Notes: a model not told the origin generated them from the sequence alone. A DNA stretch of 64,000 nucleotides from an uncultured Pelagibacteraceae bacterium (GCA_902619105.1 CACNCV010000002.1:108436-172435); one strand, 5' to 3'; shown: positions 20,153 through 30,238, numbered from the stretch's first letter. Translations and numbers: made by a program.

Positions 20153-21940
20153 CTATTCTAATAGATTTGCAGGAATTGGTATCATCTGATCAAGAAGTAT
20201 TTGCGCATAAGCTTTGCCTTGAGGATCGTTTCTAAGACTTGCTGGCCCACCACCGCCTAGAACATCATTTAAAATAAAATTAATAGAATTTGAGCCGGGT
20301 AAAAAGTATCTTTCAACAGATCCTTCAAGAAAGTCAGCAAAACAATCTTTAACAACTTTTTCATCAAGGAAATTGCATATTGCTGGATAAAACTTAGGAT
20401 CACGTGAAATTATACCAATGTTCGCTTTATTGCCTTTATCGCCACTTCGCCCGTACGCAACTTTAATAAGTGGTACATCGACAAACTTTTCATTTACATC
20501 TTCAAAATCTGGAGCTGTTGTTTGTTCAATACTTTTCAAGTCAAATTCTTCAGATCGTGGTATCTTTATTTCATTCTTTGAAGAACCATTATCTATTGTT
20601 ACGTTCACTTGATCCTTATCAATTAAAAATGAGAACAGCCTTACAATTGGTGATGGTTTTGGCCGCCCTCCAACAAAACCAGATAATCCTGGAGGAGTTG
20701 CAAGGCCTAAGCCAACAGACTCTTTAAGCATAATACCTACCGCTCTAATATCTTGGTGTTTAGCAGCAAATTTAAGAACCACTTCACGATTATTTTCATT
20801 TGATGATTGCTTGCTGTATTGACTGTTATCCCCAATAATTTCAATACTCGTTTCATCAAAGTCAGCAATATTCATCATGCGCATTATCATCTTTGATCGT
20901 TCAAATATTGCCTCTCCGTATGTACGAGCTTTTTTAGCAGCATCTATACCAACAAATGAACAAACATGTCCTGCCCTGAAACCATCAGCGTATGTTGCGC
21001 AAACTTTATATTGATTAGGAGCTGGATAACCTTTTGCTCCAGAGATTTTAACTTTATCTTTTTCGGTTTCTTCAATTTTTACATTTGAAAAATCACAAAT
21101 AACATCAGGTAATATATATGCTTGAGGATCACCTATCTCATACAGCATCTGTTCAGCGACAGTTCCAAAACTTACCATACCGGTTGAATTTTTTGACTTA
21201 GTACAATCGAAACTGCCATCTTCAAAAACTTCCACAATGGGATAGCCTATTTGATGCAGATCTTTTGATACTAATTCCCAATCAGTGAAATTACCTCCAG
21301 TACTTTGAGTTCCACATTCAATAATGTGACCAGCTAAACTACCTGCAGCAAGTTTGTCATATTCTTTTTCATTCCATCCAAACGCATAAATACATGCGCC
21401 TAATGTAACTGCGCTATCAACACTTCTCCCAGTAATAACTATATCAGCGCCACTTTTAAGAGCTTCTGCTATAGGAAATGCACCAAGATATGCATTAATG
21501 CTTGCTATTTTGTCCTCAGCAGGAAAATCCTCATTTGAATACATTTCCTTTATATTCAGCTCTGAAAATTTATTCTTTTCCCCCATTAAATCATCGCCTA
21601 ATACAACTGACACTTTTAAATCCAATTTAAGTTCTTTAATTAATTCTCTGATGGCCTCAGCGCATGCCTCTGGATTTACGCCTCCAGCATTGCTGAGAAT
21701 TTTTACTTTTTGATCTGCTATTTGTCGCAAATTTAACTTTAATACACTTGATACAAAATCGACTGCATACCCTTTTGTGGCATCTTTTGCTCGAGCCCTT
21801 GCCATAATTGACATGGTGATTTCTGCCAAATAATCATAAACAATAAAGTCTAGATCGTTTCCATTCAATAATTGAGGTGTTGCAATAACGGAATCGCCCC
21901 AAAATCCACTTGCCCCACCTATTCTAAGTTTTTTTGACAT
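20153..21940 (-). CDS. Acyclic terpene utilization AtuA family protein (DUF1446)
   Basis: RIGGASGFWGDSV, DFIVYDYLAEITMSI, LSNAGGVNPEACAEAI, DIVITGRSVDSA; C-terminal AYGRSGDKGNKANIGII AtuA C-domain. Confidence 0.88.
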   Translation of the reverse strand: MSKKLRIGGASGFWGDSVIATPQLLNGNDLDFIVYDYLAEITMSIMARARAKDATKGYAVDFVSSVLKLNLRQIADQKVKILSNAGGVNPEACAEAIRELIKELKLDLKVSVVLGDDLMGEKNKFSELNIKEMYSNEDFPAEDKIASINAYLGAFPIAEALKSGADIVITGRSVDSAVTLGACIYAFGWNEKEYDKLAAGSLAGHIIECGTQSTGGNFTDWELVSKDLHQIGYPIVEVFEDGSFDCTKSKNSTGMVSFGTVAEQMLYEIGDPQAYILPDVICDFSNVKIEETEKDKVKISGAKGYPAPNQYKVCATYADGFRAGHVCSFVGIDAAKKARTYGEAIFERSKMIMRMMNIADFDETSIEIIGDNSQYSKQSSNENNREVVLKFAAKHQDIRAVGIMLKESVGLGLATPPGLSGFVGGRPKPSPIVRLFSFLIDKDQVNVTIDNGSSKNEIKIPRSEEFDLKSIEQTTAPDFEDVNEKFVDVPLIKVAYGRSGDKGNKANIGIISRDPKFYPAICNFLDEKVVKDCFADFLEGSVERYFLPGSNSINFILNDVLGGGGPASLRNDPQGKAYAQILLDQMIPIPANLLE

Positions 21941-22000
21941 TTGAATGATTATATCTATTTTTGTTATAATTGGTTAAATAATTAAATTGTCTAATACATT

Positions 22001-22396
22001 ATGAGTTTTTTCAAATCAATAAACAATGCATTCGTGAAATGTTTTGATTTTAAGACCAGAGCCAACAGGGCTGAGTTTTGGTACTTTTACTTGTTCACAA
22101 CAGCTGTTGGTTTTGTTGGATTGCAGCTTGATATGTTTTTTCAATTACAACTAGTCGGTATTGAATTAGCTAATTCAACAGACTCAATAATGCTAGGGCC
22201 TATGTATATTTTTTTATATTTTCTTTTTATTGTTCCAAGTTTCGCACTATACGTAAGAAGACTGCATGATGTAAATCGTTCAGGTTGGTGGCTCTTAATT
22301 GTACTGGTTCCTTTTATTGGAATAATTACTATTATTTTTTTTATGTGCTTAAAAGGAACAGAAGGTAGTAATGATTTCGGAGAGGTCTCTTCTTAA
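22001..22396 (+). CDS. DUF805 family membrane protein
   Basis: RANRAEFWYFYLF, VRRLHDVNRSGWWLLI, KGTEGSNDFG motifs. Confidence 0.9.
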   Translation: MSFFKSINNAFVKCFDFKTRANRAEFWYFYLFTTAVGFVGLQLDMFFQLQLVGIELANSTDSIMLGPMYIFLYFLFIVPSFALYVRRLHDVNRSGWWLLIVLVPFIGIITIIFFMCLKGTEGSNDFGEVSS

Positions 22397-22569
22397 TTTT
22401 CGTTTGACTTATTTTTTGCTTTAAATGCTTTCGGGCCGCTACAGCTACTACACCCTGAGCCTTCATTTAAAACTTCACTCTCAATGTCTTTTTCTAATAA
22501 ACTAAACGTTGCAATTCCTAATAGGAAGAACATTGGAATGAGAATTAATAAATTTTTTTTAATTGTCAT
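22393..22569 (-). CDS. Small membrane-anchored protein with GCSSCSG motif (not in ORF track)
   Basis: Manual translation: MTIKKNLLILIPMFFLLGIATFSLLEKDIESEVLNEGSGCSSCSGPKAFKAKNKSNEN, 58 aa; overlaps the flavin reductase 3' end by 11 bp. Confidence 0.55.
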   Translation of the reverse strand: MTIKKNLLILIPMFFLLGIATFSLLEKDIESEVLNEGSGCSSCSGPKAFKAKNKSNEN

Positions 22570-23035
22570 TTTTCAAGGTTTGATAATTACTTCTATAATA
22601 AATAAGTGGATTTCTATTGTCGTCAATTTTTAAATCTTCAACCTTGCCTATTACTAAAACATGATCAGCAATATCAATTTGTTGATAAACCGATAACTCA
22701 ATGTGGCCTAAAGTATTATCCAAAATGATATTATTGCTTGATGATATAGTATGGCTTGTTTTACTCACTTTTTCAGGATCTTTTGTAGCAAACAAACGTG
22801 ATATTTCTTCTTGTTCGTTTGAAAGAAAGTTAATTACAAATGAATTATTTTTTAAAAAGTCTACATGGTCAGTTTCAGACTTATAAATATTAAAGATAAT
22901 CAAAGGTGGCTTTAAGCTTAGAGAGGCGAATGAATTAATTGTAAATCCACTTTTATGTGAGGTGGCTACTGCAACTCCTGTTGCAAAAGAGCCAAATGCT
23001 TTTTTTAGAATATTTTCCTCAAAATCAACTGTCAT
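22559..23035 (-). CDS. Flavin reductase-like FMN-binding protein
   Basis: FGSFATGVAVATS...TINSFASLSLKPPLIIFNI, flavin reductase domain pattern. Confidence 0.85.
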   Translation of the reverse strand: MTVDFEENILKKAFGSFATGVAVATSHKSGFTINSFASLSLKPPLIIFNIYKSETDHVDFLKNNSFVINFLSNEQEEISRLFATKDPEKVSKTSHTISSSNNIILDNTLGHIELSVYQQIDIADHVLVIGKVEDLKIDDNRNPLIYYRSNYQTLKNDN

Positions 23036-23048
23036 TTAAGTAATTAAA

Positions 23049-23993
23049 TTAAATTAATACAGAACGAAGCATAGAAACATACCCACTTTTAATCTCTAGA
23101 TCTTCATTAGAATGTTTCTTAAGTATCATCTCGTGAGCTTTCTTGAGTTTGTAACATGGAACAAACATGAATAAATGATGCTCAAGATGGTAATTTACAT
23201 AATATGGAGCAACAAAGGCTCTTTCTATAATATTTGCATACGTAGTACGTGCATTGTTAAAGTCATTTTCAGATTTTACACCAGCATGTTCTGCTATGTT
23301 TCTAATTCTTAAAAAAAGTTGAAAAAATGTGAAAAGTGGCAATAACCAGAATGCTAAAAAATACCACCATTGTCCTAAAATCCAAAAAAATAAGAATATA
23401 ATAATATTAGAAATTAGTATGCCATAAAGAGTATTTCTTGACTCAAAACCACTTATTTTCTTTCCGTCATTTTTTTTTGTGTCACTTTTAAGTAATGTTT
23501 TAAAAATCAATTCATATCTTTGAACAAGGCCTGATATGCCAAGAATATCTCTAAGTACTTTTCTTAACATGCTCTTTTTTTCTACAGGAAATGGTTTGGA
23601 TAAACTTAAATCTGGATCATCTTCAAGTTGAGTATTTCTATGATGGGCTAAGTGGTAATGTCTGTATCCGTAAGTATCTGACCACACTGGAAAAGCACAA
23701 ATCCATTGGGATAGATGATTATTTAACTTTGTATTGTTAGTAATTAGACCATGTGCACCTTCATGCATTAATATTGCTAGTCCTAGTTGTCTTCCAGCAA
23801 TTACAAGAACTGCTGCTAAAAACGTAAATATATTTGGAAATAAAGAGTAAACTAAAACTGATAAACCAATTATAAACCAGGCATGAAATAATAGAGCGAT
23901 GCCTTTAAAATCGCTTTTCTCTTTTAAATAATCAACTTCAGTTTCTGATAAAACTTCATTTGGTTTCAAAAATGGTGTTAATTTTTTTGTCAT
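23049..23993 (-). CDS. Fatty acid desaturase (start placed at internal Met)
   Basis: HEGAHG, HLAHHRNTQ, NYHLEHHLF histidine boxes; ORF-track start at 24038 adds an implausible N-terminus over a TA repeat. Confidence 0.88.
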   Translation of the reverse strand: MTKKLTPFLKPNEVLSETEVDYLKEKSDFKGIALLFHAWFIIGLSVLVYSLFPNIFTFLAAVLVIAGRQLGLAILMHEGAHGLITNNTKLNNHLSQWICAFPVWSDTYGYRHYHLAHHRNTQLEDDPDLSLSKPFPVEKKSMLRKVLRDILGISGLVQRYELIFKTLLKSDTKKNDGKKISGFESRNTLYGILISNIIIFLFFWILGQWWYFLAFWLLPLFTFFQLFLRIRNIAEHAGVKSENDFNNARTTYANIIERAFVAPYYVNYHLEHHLFMFVPCYKLKKAHEMILKKHSNEDLEIKSGYVSMLRSVLI

Positions 23994-24167
23994 TATTACT
24001 ATATATATATATAAAATTTTAGAGATTTCACACCCCATGGAATAATCTAATTATTACATATAGTTAGTAAAGTTATTAATTAATAACACTATCTATTAAA
24101 TGTAATAAATATCATATTTTTGAAATACAAATCCCATACAATTTTTAGAAACATTAAGGAGATAAAT

Positions 24168-24872
24168 ATGAATAACTTTCTAAAAACCTTGTTGGTGTCA
24201 TTATCATTATTTGTACTTACTATCACTTATTCAAAAGCCTGGGTAATGGATGTTTGGACAATTGAAGGAATGGACGCTCAAGAATTATCAGATGCAACAG
24301 CTGCCTACAAAGAAAAAGCAATGGCAGGTGGTGCTAAAATGGTAAACATTAGATCATCCTCAAAACTTAGAGGTGATAAACCAGGTGATACTACATTTGT
24401 TCAAGTTTACTACAATAATTTTAGTGATATGATGAGTGATCAAATGTTAGCAGCTGCAAATCCTGATTGGTTTGCTAGTACTTATGGCAAAATAAACCAG
24501 GATGCTTCAAGTAACAATGCAATCATGGCAAATGATAAGCCAATGCCTGAAGGGGGAGCTGCTGGTCAAACTGTTGCCTACGCATTTGTTGAAATAACTA
24601 GTGGTATAAACTTTTTATTAAATATGCCAAAGTTTCAAGAAGTGATGCAAAGTGCAGGAGCAAAAGTTCAGGTGGATAGTTTGAATTGCGCTACATGCGG
24701 AGAGTCAGTACTTCCTGCAAATGCAATGATTTATTTCGCAGCAGCAAATATGAAAGATATGGGTGAAGCAATGGATATATTTGCATCCAGTGATATACAA
24801 AGATGGGTTTTTGCAAATATTGCACCTCACATAAATATAACTGACGCTGGCGTCTTAGCTTTTAATAATTAA
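24168..24872 (+). CDS. Exported protein of unknown function
   Basis: AAGGAG Shine-Dalgarno 8 nt before ATG at 24168; signal peptide MNNFLKTLLVSLSLFVLTITYSKA; ORF-track start 24120 is upstream. Confidence 0.7.
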   Translation: MNNFLKTLLVSLSLFVLTITYSKAWVMDVWTIEGMDAQELSDATAAYKEKAMAGGAKMVNIRSSSKLRGDKPGDTTFVQVYYNNFSDMMSDQMLAAANPDWFASTYGKINQDASSNNAIMANDKPMPEGGAAGQTVAYAFVEITSGINFLLNMPKFQEVMQSAGAKVQVDSLNCATCGESVLPANAMIYFAAANMKDMGEAMDIFASSDIQRWVFANIAPHINITDAGVLAFNN

Positions 24873-24909
24873 TCCAATTATTTAGTTGTCCCAAAGTTTA
24901 TTGGGGCAA

Positions 24910-26094
24910 CTAAGCAAGCATATAATTCCTTGAGTCAGGGACAGTTTTCTTGTTTTTTGATAATTGCATTTGAAAGACAACTAATGTCGACTCCTCAAAG
25001 GAAGCTTGAGAGGATGAAAGGTAGAAGTCCCACATTCTACAAAATTTTTCATCATAAATTTCTTTGACCTTTTCTATGTTGTCATAAAAGTTGTATCTCC
25101 ATCTTTTTAAAGTTTCTGCATAATGAAATCTTAAAACCTGAACATCTGTTAATGAAAGGCCTGATTTTTCTACTCTAGATACTGTTTCACTAAGTGCAGG
25201 AATATATCCACCTGGAAATATATATTTATCTATCCAAGGGTCAGTATTACCTGGCTCGTTTAATCTTCCAATAGTATGAATAAGGGCCACTCCACTGTCA
25301 TTTAAAAGATCATAGACCTTATTAAAAAATTCCTGATAATGAGCTGTTCCAACGTGCTCAAACATACCAACAGATACTATTCGATCATATTTTTCATTAA
25401 CATTTCTGTAATCCTGCAATCTATATTCAACCTTTTCTAACTTTTCTCTGATTTTTCTTTGCTGTGCATAAGCAATTTGCTCTTCGGATAGCGTTACCCC
25501 AACAACATTTGCATTTGATTTTTTATAAATATGTGCTGCCATTCCACCCCAGCCGCAGCCAATATCTAAGACTGATTGATTTTCTTCAAGAAGAAGTTTT
25601 TTTGAAATTAATTCTTTTTTATTTATTTGAGCCTGTTCTAACGTATCATTTGGAGAGTTAAAGTAGGCACAAGAATATTGTCTATCCGGATCTAAAAATA
25701 GTTCGTAGAGTTTATCAGATAGATCATAATGATGGGCAACGTTTCGTTTTGATTTTGATATGTAGTTACTTGTAGTAAGTTTATTTGATATTGCTCTAAC
25801 TACTTTTGAGAGCTTCATCACCCAATGATCAATATCTACTTCCGTATTAGCAAAAATAAGTTTTAAGAAATCATGAATACGTCCCTCCTCTACCACAAGT
25901 GATCCATTCATATAACTTTCACCAAAATGTATTGATGGGTTCATCAATAATTTTATCTCTGAGAAGTTATTTGTAGTTCTTATCTTTATGGGATCTCCTG
26001 TTCCATCGCCGTACGTATTAATTTCGCCATTCGGCATTACCCATGTGAGGTTTCCTGTTTTTATGATTTTAGAGAGAAGGCTTTTTGTTATCAT
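24910..26094 (-). CDS. cfa: Cyclopropane-fatty-acyl-phospholipid synthase family methyltransferase
   Basis: NVAHHYDLSDKLYELFLDPDRQYSCAYF, VLDIGCGWGGMA, GMFEHVG motifs. Confidence 0.92.
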   Translation of the reverse strand: MITKSLLSKIIKTGNLTWVMPNGEINTYGDGTGDPIKIRTTNNFSEIKLLMNPSIHFGESYMNGSLVVEEGRIHDFLKLIFANTEVDIDHWVMKLSKVVRAISNKLTTSNYISKSKRNVAHHYDLSDKLYELFLDPDRQYSCAYFNSPNDTLEQAQINKKELISKKLLLEENQSVLDIGCGWGGMAAHIYKKSNANVVGVTLSEEQIAYAQQRKIREKLEKVEYRLQDYRNVNEKYDRIVSVGMFEHVGTAHYQEFFNKVYDLLNDSGVALIHTIGRLNEPGNTDPWIDKYIFPGGYIPALSETVSRVEKSGLSLTDVQVLRFHYAETLKRWRYNFYDNIEKVKEIYDEKFCRMWDFYLSSSQASFEESTLVVFQMQLSKNKKTVPDSRNYMLA

Positions 26095-26139
26095 GTGCTA
26101 AATTTAATATAATCTTGAGAGAATTTTCAATAATAAAAA

Positions 26140-27210
26140 TTAAGCTGGCTTTTCTGTTAAAATAATTAAAATCTTACTATTTTCATCAATTCCACTTTCT
26201 GGATATTTTTTTGCTTCTTTGATAGCAGCGTATCCAGCCCCACCTGATGGAGAAGTATCAAATTTGTTTTGTTTTAAATCTTCAACCGCAATATCTGCAT
26301 CTTCATCTTCAATAGTCATAAAATTTGTACACGTTATTGCAAGTGATGATAGAGCTCTTATCGAAGGGCTTTTACAATCTAATCGTCCCATATTAGAAAC
26401 ACCACCTGTGACAGTTACTGCTTTTCCCTCGATTATAGACTCGAGCAATACTGGAGCCTTTGTGGGTTCAACAATTATTATTTTTGGATCATTACCAAAA
26501 TATTTTCTCATATAGGTTGCAATGGATGCAGGAAAACCTCCCACTCCGGCTTGTAAAAATATATGTGTTGGAGTTTCATCGCATTTTGTACACGCTTCAT
26601 CTGCAAGAACTAAATATCCCTGCATAACTCTCAAGCCGTGATCGTATCCTTCCCAGGTTACATCTGACAAAAGCATCCAATTGTTTTTCTCAGCTTCTTG
26701 CTTTGCACCCTCTAAACTCTCTTCATAGTCATTGCCGCATACAACAACCTCTGCACCAAAACTTCTAATTTTATCTGCAAAGCTTGAAGGGACATTTTTA
26801 GATAAATAAATTACTGCCTTTGCTCCAAATATTCTTGCGCCAGCCGCTAGAGAAATCCCATGATTACCTGCACTGGCTGATATATAAGTTTTTCCATTTA
26901 GAGCCGAACTCCATTTTGCATCCTTACTGAAAGATTTTAAATTTTCTGCAGCATCACTTGCAATTACAAACGCTGCACCAAGCGCTTTAAAACTTCCAAG
27001 GCCCATTCGGTCTCTTTCATCCTTAAACCATAATTTATTTATACCTAATTCATGACTTAATTTGGCTGACTCAGCTAACGGTGTTTCAGCGGCTTTGGGA
27101 CACAAACTCAAAAGCTTTTTTACAGCCTCAACATCTGTACTAACAGGATCAATGCCATTATCTCCTGGAAGTCCTTTTTTAAAATATGGATTTGTAATAA
27201 ACTTTTTCAT
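26140..27210 (-). CDS. PLP-dependent enzyme, diaminopropionate ammonia-lyase-like
   Basis: KDERDRMGLGSFKALGAAF PLP lysine, SASAGNHGISLAAGARIFGA, LQAGVGGFPASIATY. Confidence 0.75.
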   Translation of the reverse strand: MKKFITNPYFKKGLPGDNGIDPVSTDVEAVKKLLSLCPKAAETPLAESAKLSHELGINKLWFKDERDRMGLGSFKALGAAFVIASDAAENLKSFSKDAKWSSALNGKTYISASAGNHGISLAAGARIFGAKAVIYLSKNVPSSFADKIRSFGAEVVVCGNDYEESLEGAKQEAEKNNWMLLSDVTWEGYDHGLRVMQGYLVLADEACTKCDETPTHIFLQAGVGGFPASIATYMRKYFGNDPKIIIVEPTKAPVLLESIIEGKAVTVTGGVSNMGRLDCKSPSIRALSSLAITCTNFMTIEDEDADIAVEDLKQNKFDTSPSGGAGYAAIKEAKKYPESGIDENSKILIILTEKPA

Positions 27211-27239
27211 TAAATAAAAACCTTATCAGATTTAAAAAT

Positions 27240-28124
27240 ATGCGTATATTTATTAGCTATACTATAATAAGTTTTTTTTTAGCTTCAGCTGTGTTTTCTG
27301 ATGAAAAACCAGGAAGAAACTTCACTGATCTTCCTGATATTGATGACGGTTATAATATTCATGTTATGTACGTTTTACCAAAAGATGGTGTTGATAAAGA
27401 ATATGATCTTGATAGCAAAATAAGCATGTTAATGTATCAAATCGATAAATGGTTTAACTCAAAAACTAAAGATAGATTATTTGCAGATGGTCAAAATCTT
27501 AAATTTGATCGTAAAGATGATAGTAAAATTGATATAACCTTTTTAAGATTGGATATTAATGATGATGAAATATCCAAACACGGAATTCAGGCAGTTAATG
27601 TATTACAGCCTGCAATAAGTCGATTTGGTTTTAACGACCCAAAAAAAGTTTATTTCATCATCTATGGCGGCTCTAACAGAGATGTTTGTGCGTCTTCTCA
27701 ACTTCCAAGTTATGCAACAGAGAGTGTAACAGCTAACACGGCAGCCCTTTATTACCCAGGAAAAAGAAGTGGATCATGTATTGAAAACAATGGTGGTTTT
27801 AAACCTGAATTTAATGAAACTGCTAAAGCTGCTCTTCATGAGATCCTGCATGTTTTGGGGGCCGTACCACAGTGTGCAGAAGATCATCTCGTTTTTAAAG
27901 ATGAAGGTACAATTAATGATGGCATCGGAGGGCACTTATCAATACCTGGCGATATAATGTACAGCGTACAATCTAATAAAACTTACGATAAAGCGAAACA
28001 TTTAGATTTCAAAAGTTCAAATTATTATAATCACAATAATGAAAATTGTTTAGATATTGCAAAAAGTAGATATGTGCTTCCAACAGTTAGTAATCCTCAA
28101 CTGCCCACTTTTTCAACAAAATAA
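27240..28124 (+). CDS. Exported putative zinc metallopeptidase (metzincin-like)
   Basis: Signal peptide; HEILHVLG (HExxHxxG) followed by GDIMYS Met-turn-like segment. Confidence 0.6.
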   Translation: MRIFISYTIISFFLASAVFSDEKPGRNFTDLPDIDDGYNIHVMYVLPKDGVDKEYDLDSKISMLMYQIDKWFNSKTKDRLFADGQNLKFDRKDDSKIDITFLRLDINDDEISKHGIQAVNVLQPAISRFGFNDPKKVYFIIYGGSNRDVCASSQLPSYATESVTANTAALYYPGKRSGSCIENNGGFKPEFNETAKAALHEILHVLGAVPQCAEDHLVFKDEGTINDGIGGHLSIPGDIMYSVQSNKTYDKAKHLDFKSSNYYNHNNENCLDIAKSRYVLPTVSNPQLPTFSTK

Positions 28125-28125
28125 G

Positions 28126-28644
28126 TTATGGTGTTGCAGCTGGTATTGGCGAATAATTATACATAACATAAAGTTGCTGGTAGCATAGCTTGCCTGTTTT
28201 CGCTGCATAATCCTGATGGTACTCTTCTGCAGGATAAAACTCTACTGTTTCTCTAATTTCTGTAACTATTGGGTTTTCAAACTTGCCTGATAAATCTATT
28301 TTTTCAATTTTACTCTCAATAATTTCTTTTTCATCTTCGCTGTTGAAGAAGAGTATCGATTTATATTGCTCCCCAATATCAGGTCCTTGACGATTTAAGG
28401 TTGTTGGATCATGAATGATAAAAAATGTATCAATCAATTCATTAAAAGTAACTTCACTGCTATCATAATCAATCTTGACCACTTCAACGTGACCTGTCTC
28501 GCCAGTTAAAACATCCTCATATCTAGGATTATCTAAATGACCACCAGAATAACCTGAGGTTGCATTGATAACGCCAGGCATTTGTTCATATAAGACTTCA
28601 ACACCCCAAAAGCATCCAGCTCCCACTATTAAAGATGATAACAT
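28126..28644 (-). CDS. msrA: Peptide methionine sulfoxide reductase MsrA
   Basis: GAGCFWGVEVLYEQMPGV, GYSGGHLDNPRYEDVLTGETGHVEVV. Confidence 0.93.
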   Translation of the reverse strand: MLSSLIVGAGCFWGVEVLYEQMPGVINATSGYSGGHLDNPRYEDVLTGETGHVEVVKIDYDSSEVTFNELIDTFFIIHDPTTLNRQGPDIGEQYKSILFFNSEDEKEIIESKIEKIDLSGKFENPIVTEIRETVEFYPAEEYHQDYAAKTGKLCYQQLYVMYNYSPIPAATP

Positions 28645-28681
28645 ACTAGTTGATATAAATTGCTCTTGAGAAATTCAATAT

Positions 28682-29785
28682 TTATTTTCGGTCAGCCACA
28701 AGCATTTCGTCATAAAACCATAATCCGTCATGATCACGAATTATGTCCTCAATACACTTAATATAACTTTGATCTGCTTCCTTTTCCTTAACCATTTGAT
28801 CACTTATTTGAGCAACATATGTGCAAGCATTCCATGCAGAAAATACTAATGATGTGGCAATACCACTGTTTATCTCATTTGGCTGCGACCTCAGTTTGTA
28901 TTCAAATATCTCTGGTTCTCTGAAATGAATTTTGCCATTAAGTTCATTACCTAAGTTATTTTTCATGTACTGAATGATGTCATGACCTTTATTTGGAAAT
29001 GGATTTTCATCAGGCCAAAGTTGATTAATTGCATTTAGACCAGGGTCATTTCCGTAAGAGTGAAAAGCAACCATTTTTCCATTTGGCGCTAGCAAACTAA
29101 CCATAGGTTTAATTACATTATTAACTTTTTTTTCAACACTTGCTCGTGAGCGATATGCTTGTGAGACAATAACTAAATCAAATTCATTAATAGACTCGTT
29201 TTTAGATGGAATTATTTGATCTAACGTGAATTCGTGATCTTTTCTATATATGCAAATTACAGATGGATTTTCATAAGTTGTATTTCCCTGCTTATTTTCT
29301 TCAACTCTCCAATTTTCTTTTAAAAGTGGGCCCAACTGTCTTAATTGCTCATAGAAACCAAATGAAGAGTCACCATCTAATGCAATGCTACTCCAGTTCA
29401 TATTTTGTTGCTTAGACTGGTTATTTGATTTGAGATACCCAGCCTCAGAGTAGTGTAAATTAGATATTGTAAAAACCATATTTGGATGTTCAACAAATCT
29501 ATCAGCAAGTTTTTCAATTGTAATTCTTGCATCTTCCATGCTTACATCTTTGCAAGAAACATAAAAAGGAACAGTTGGAAATTTTTGATGGGCAATTCGA
29601 AGTACATTCATTAACACTGCTCCATCACCTACACCAGCATCAAATATTTTTAGAGCTGGTTTTATTGGTTTCAATTCATTAATGATATGAGATAGTTTTT
29701 CAGCTATTACTGCCTTTTCATTTGTAGTTGTTACAAATAATAAATATCTCTGTCGATTGTCAAAAAAACGGACTTCTTCTTCCAT
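28682..29785 (-). CDS. SAM-dependent methyltransferase-like protein, unknown substrate (start placed at internal Met)
   Basis: IFDAGVGDGAVLMNVLRIA motif I; MEEEVRFFDNRQRY start avoids overlap with the divergent DUF1192 gene. Confidence 0.65.
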   Translation of the reverse strand: MEEEVRFFDNRQRYLLFVTTTNEKAVIAEKLSHIINELKPIKPALKIFDAGVGDGAVLMNVLRIAHQKFPTVPFYVSCKDVSMEDARITIEKLADRFVEHPNMVFTISNLHYSEAGYLKSNNQSKQQNMNWSSIALDGDSSFGFYEQLRQLGPLLKENWRVEENKQGNTTYENPSVICIYRKDHEFTLDQIIPSKNESINEFDLVIVSQAYRSRASVEKKVNNVIKPMVSLLAPNGKMVAFHSYGNDPGLNAINQLWPDENPFPNKGHDIIQYMKNNLGNELNGKIHFREPEIFEYKLRSQPNEINSGIATSLVFSAWNACTYVAQISDQMVKEKEADQSYIKCIEDIIRDHDGLWFYDEMLVADRK

Positions 29786-29812
29786 ATTTAATCTTAACAA
29801 GTTGCCAAAAAA

Positions 29813-30010
29813 ATGAAACACTCAACTTTAATGGATACTGATGATTTAGAGCCAATTATTAAGCCAAAAGAAATTGATTTTGATACTTTGAGTATAGAAG
29901 AACTTAAAGATTATATTAAAGAACTTAATGCAGAAATAAAGAGAGCTGAAAACTATATTTCATCTAAAGAAAAAGATCGTCTAAATGCCGAAAGTTTATT
30001 CAAAAAATGA
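29813..30010 (+). CDS. DUF1192 family protein
   Basis: LSIEELKDYIKELNAEIKRAENYISSKEKDRLNAESLFKK. Confidence 0.85.
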   Translation: MKHSTLMDTDDLEPIIKPKEIDFDTLSIEELKDYIKELNAEIKRAENYISSKEKDRLNAESLFKK

Positions 30011-30234
30011 TTAATAGATACGGCTTAGTTCCATTAGCATTCGCACTTTTCGTTTTTGTCATTTTTTTTACATCTCTTGTTCCTTCACCGCACAAGAGTT
30101 GTATTGATCGAAATTTGGCTGTTTTAAATAATTTAGATGAGGCTAAATATTCAGAAAGCGAGATAAAAGAACTTGGTTTATCGATTGGAACTGGCTGCAG
30201 AGAAGATAATTCCTTTCAACTTGCAGCCAATTAA
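30007..30234 (+). CDS. Small membrane protein, unknown
   Basis: 75 aa with one N-terminal TM; overlaps the DUF1192 stop (ATGA). Confidence 0.55.
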   Translation: MINRYGLVPLAFALFVFVIFFTSLVPSPHKSCIDRNLAVLNNLDEAKYSESEIKELGLSIGTGCREDNSFQLAAN

Positions 30235-30238
30235 AATT

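Noticed and set aside
24883-24912. TAGTTGTCCC / GGGGCAACTA hairpin between convergent genes
   Set aside because: Good stem, but no T-tract on either side and it overlaps the cfa stop codon; not called as a terminator, though it may act as a 3' end stabiliser.
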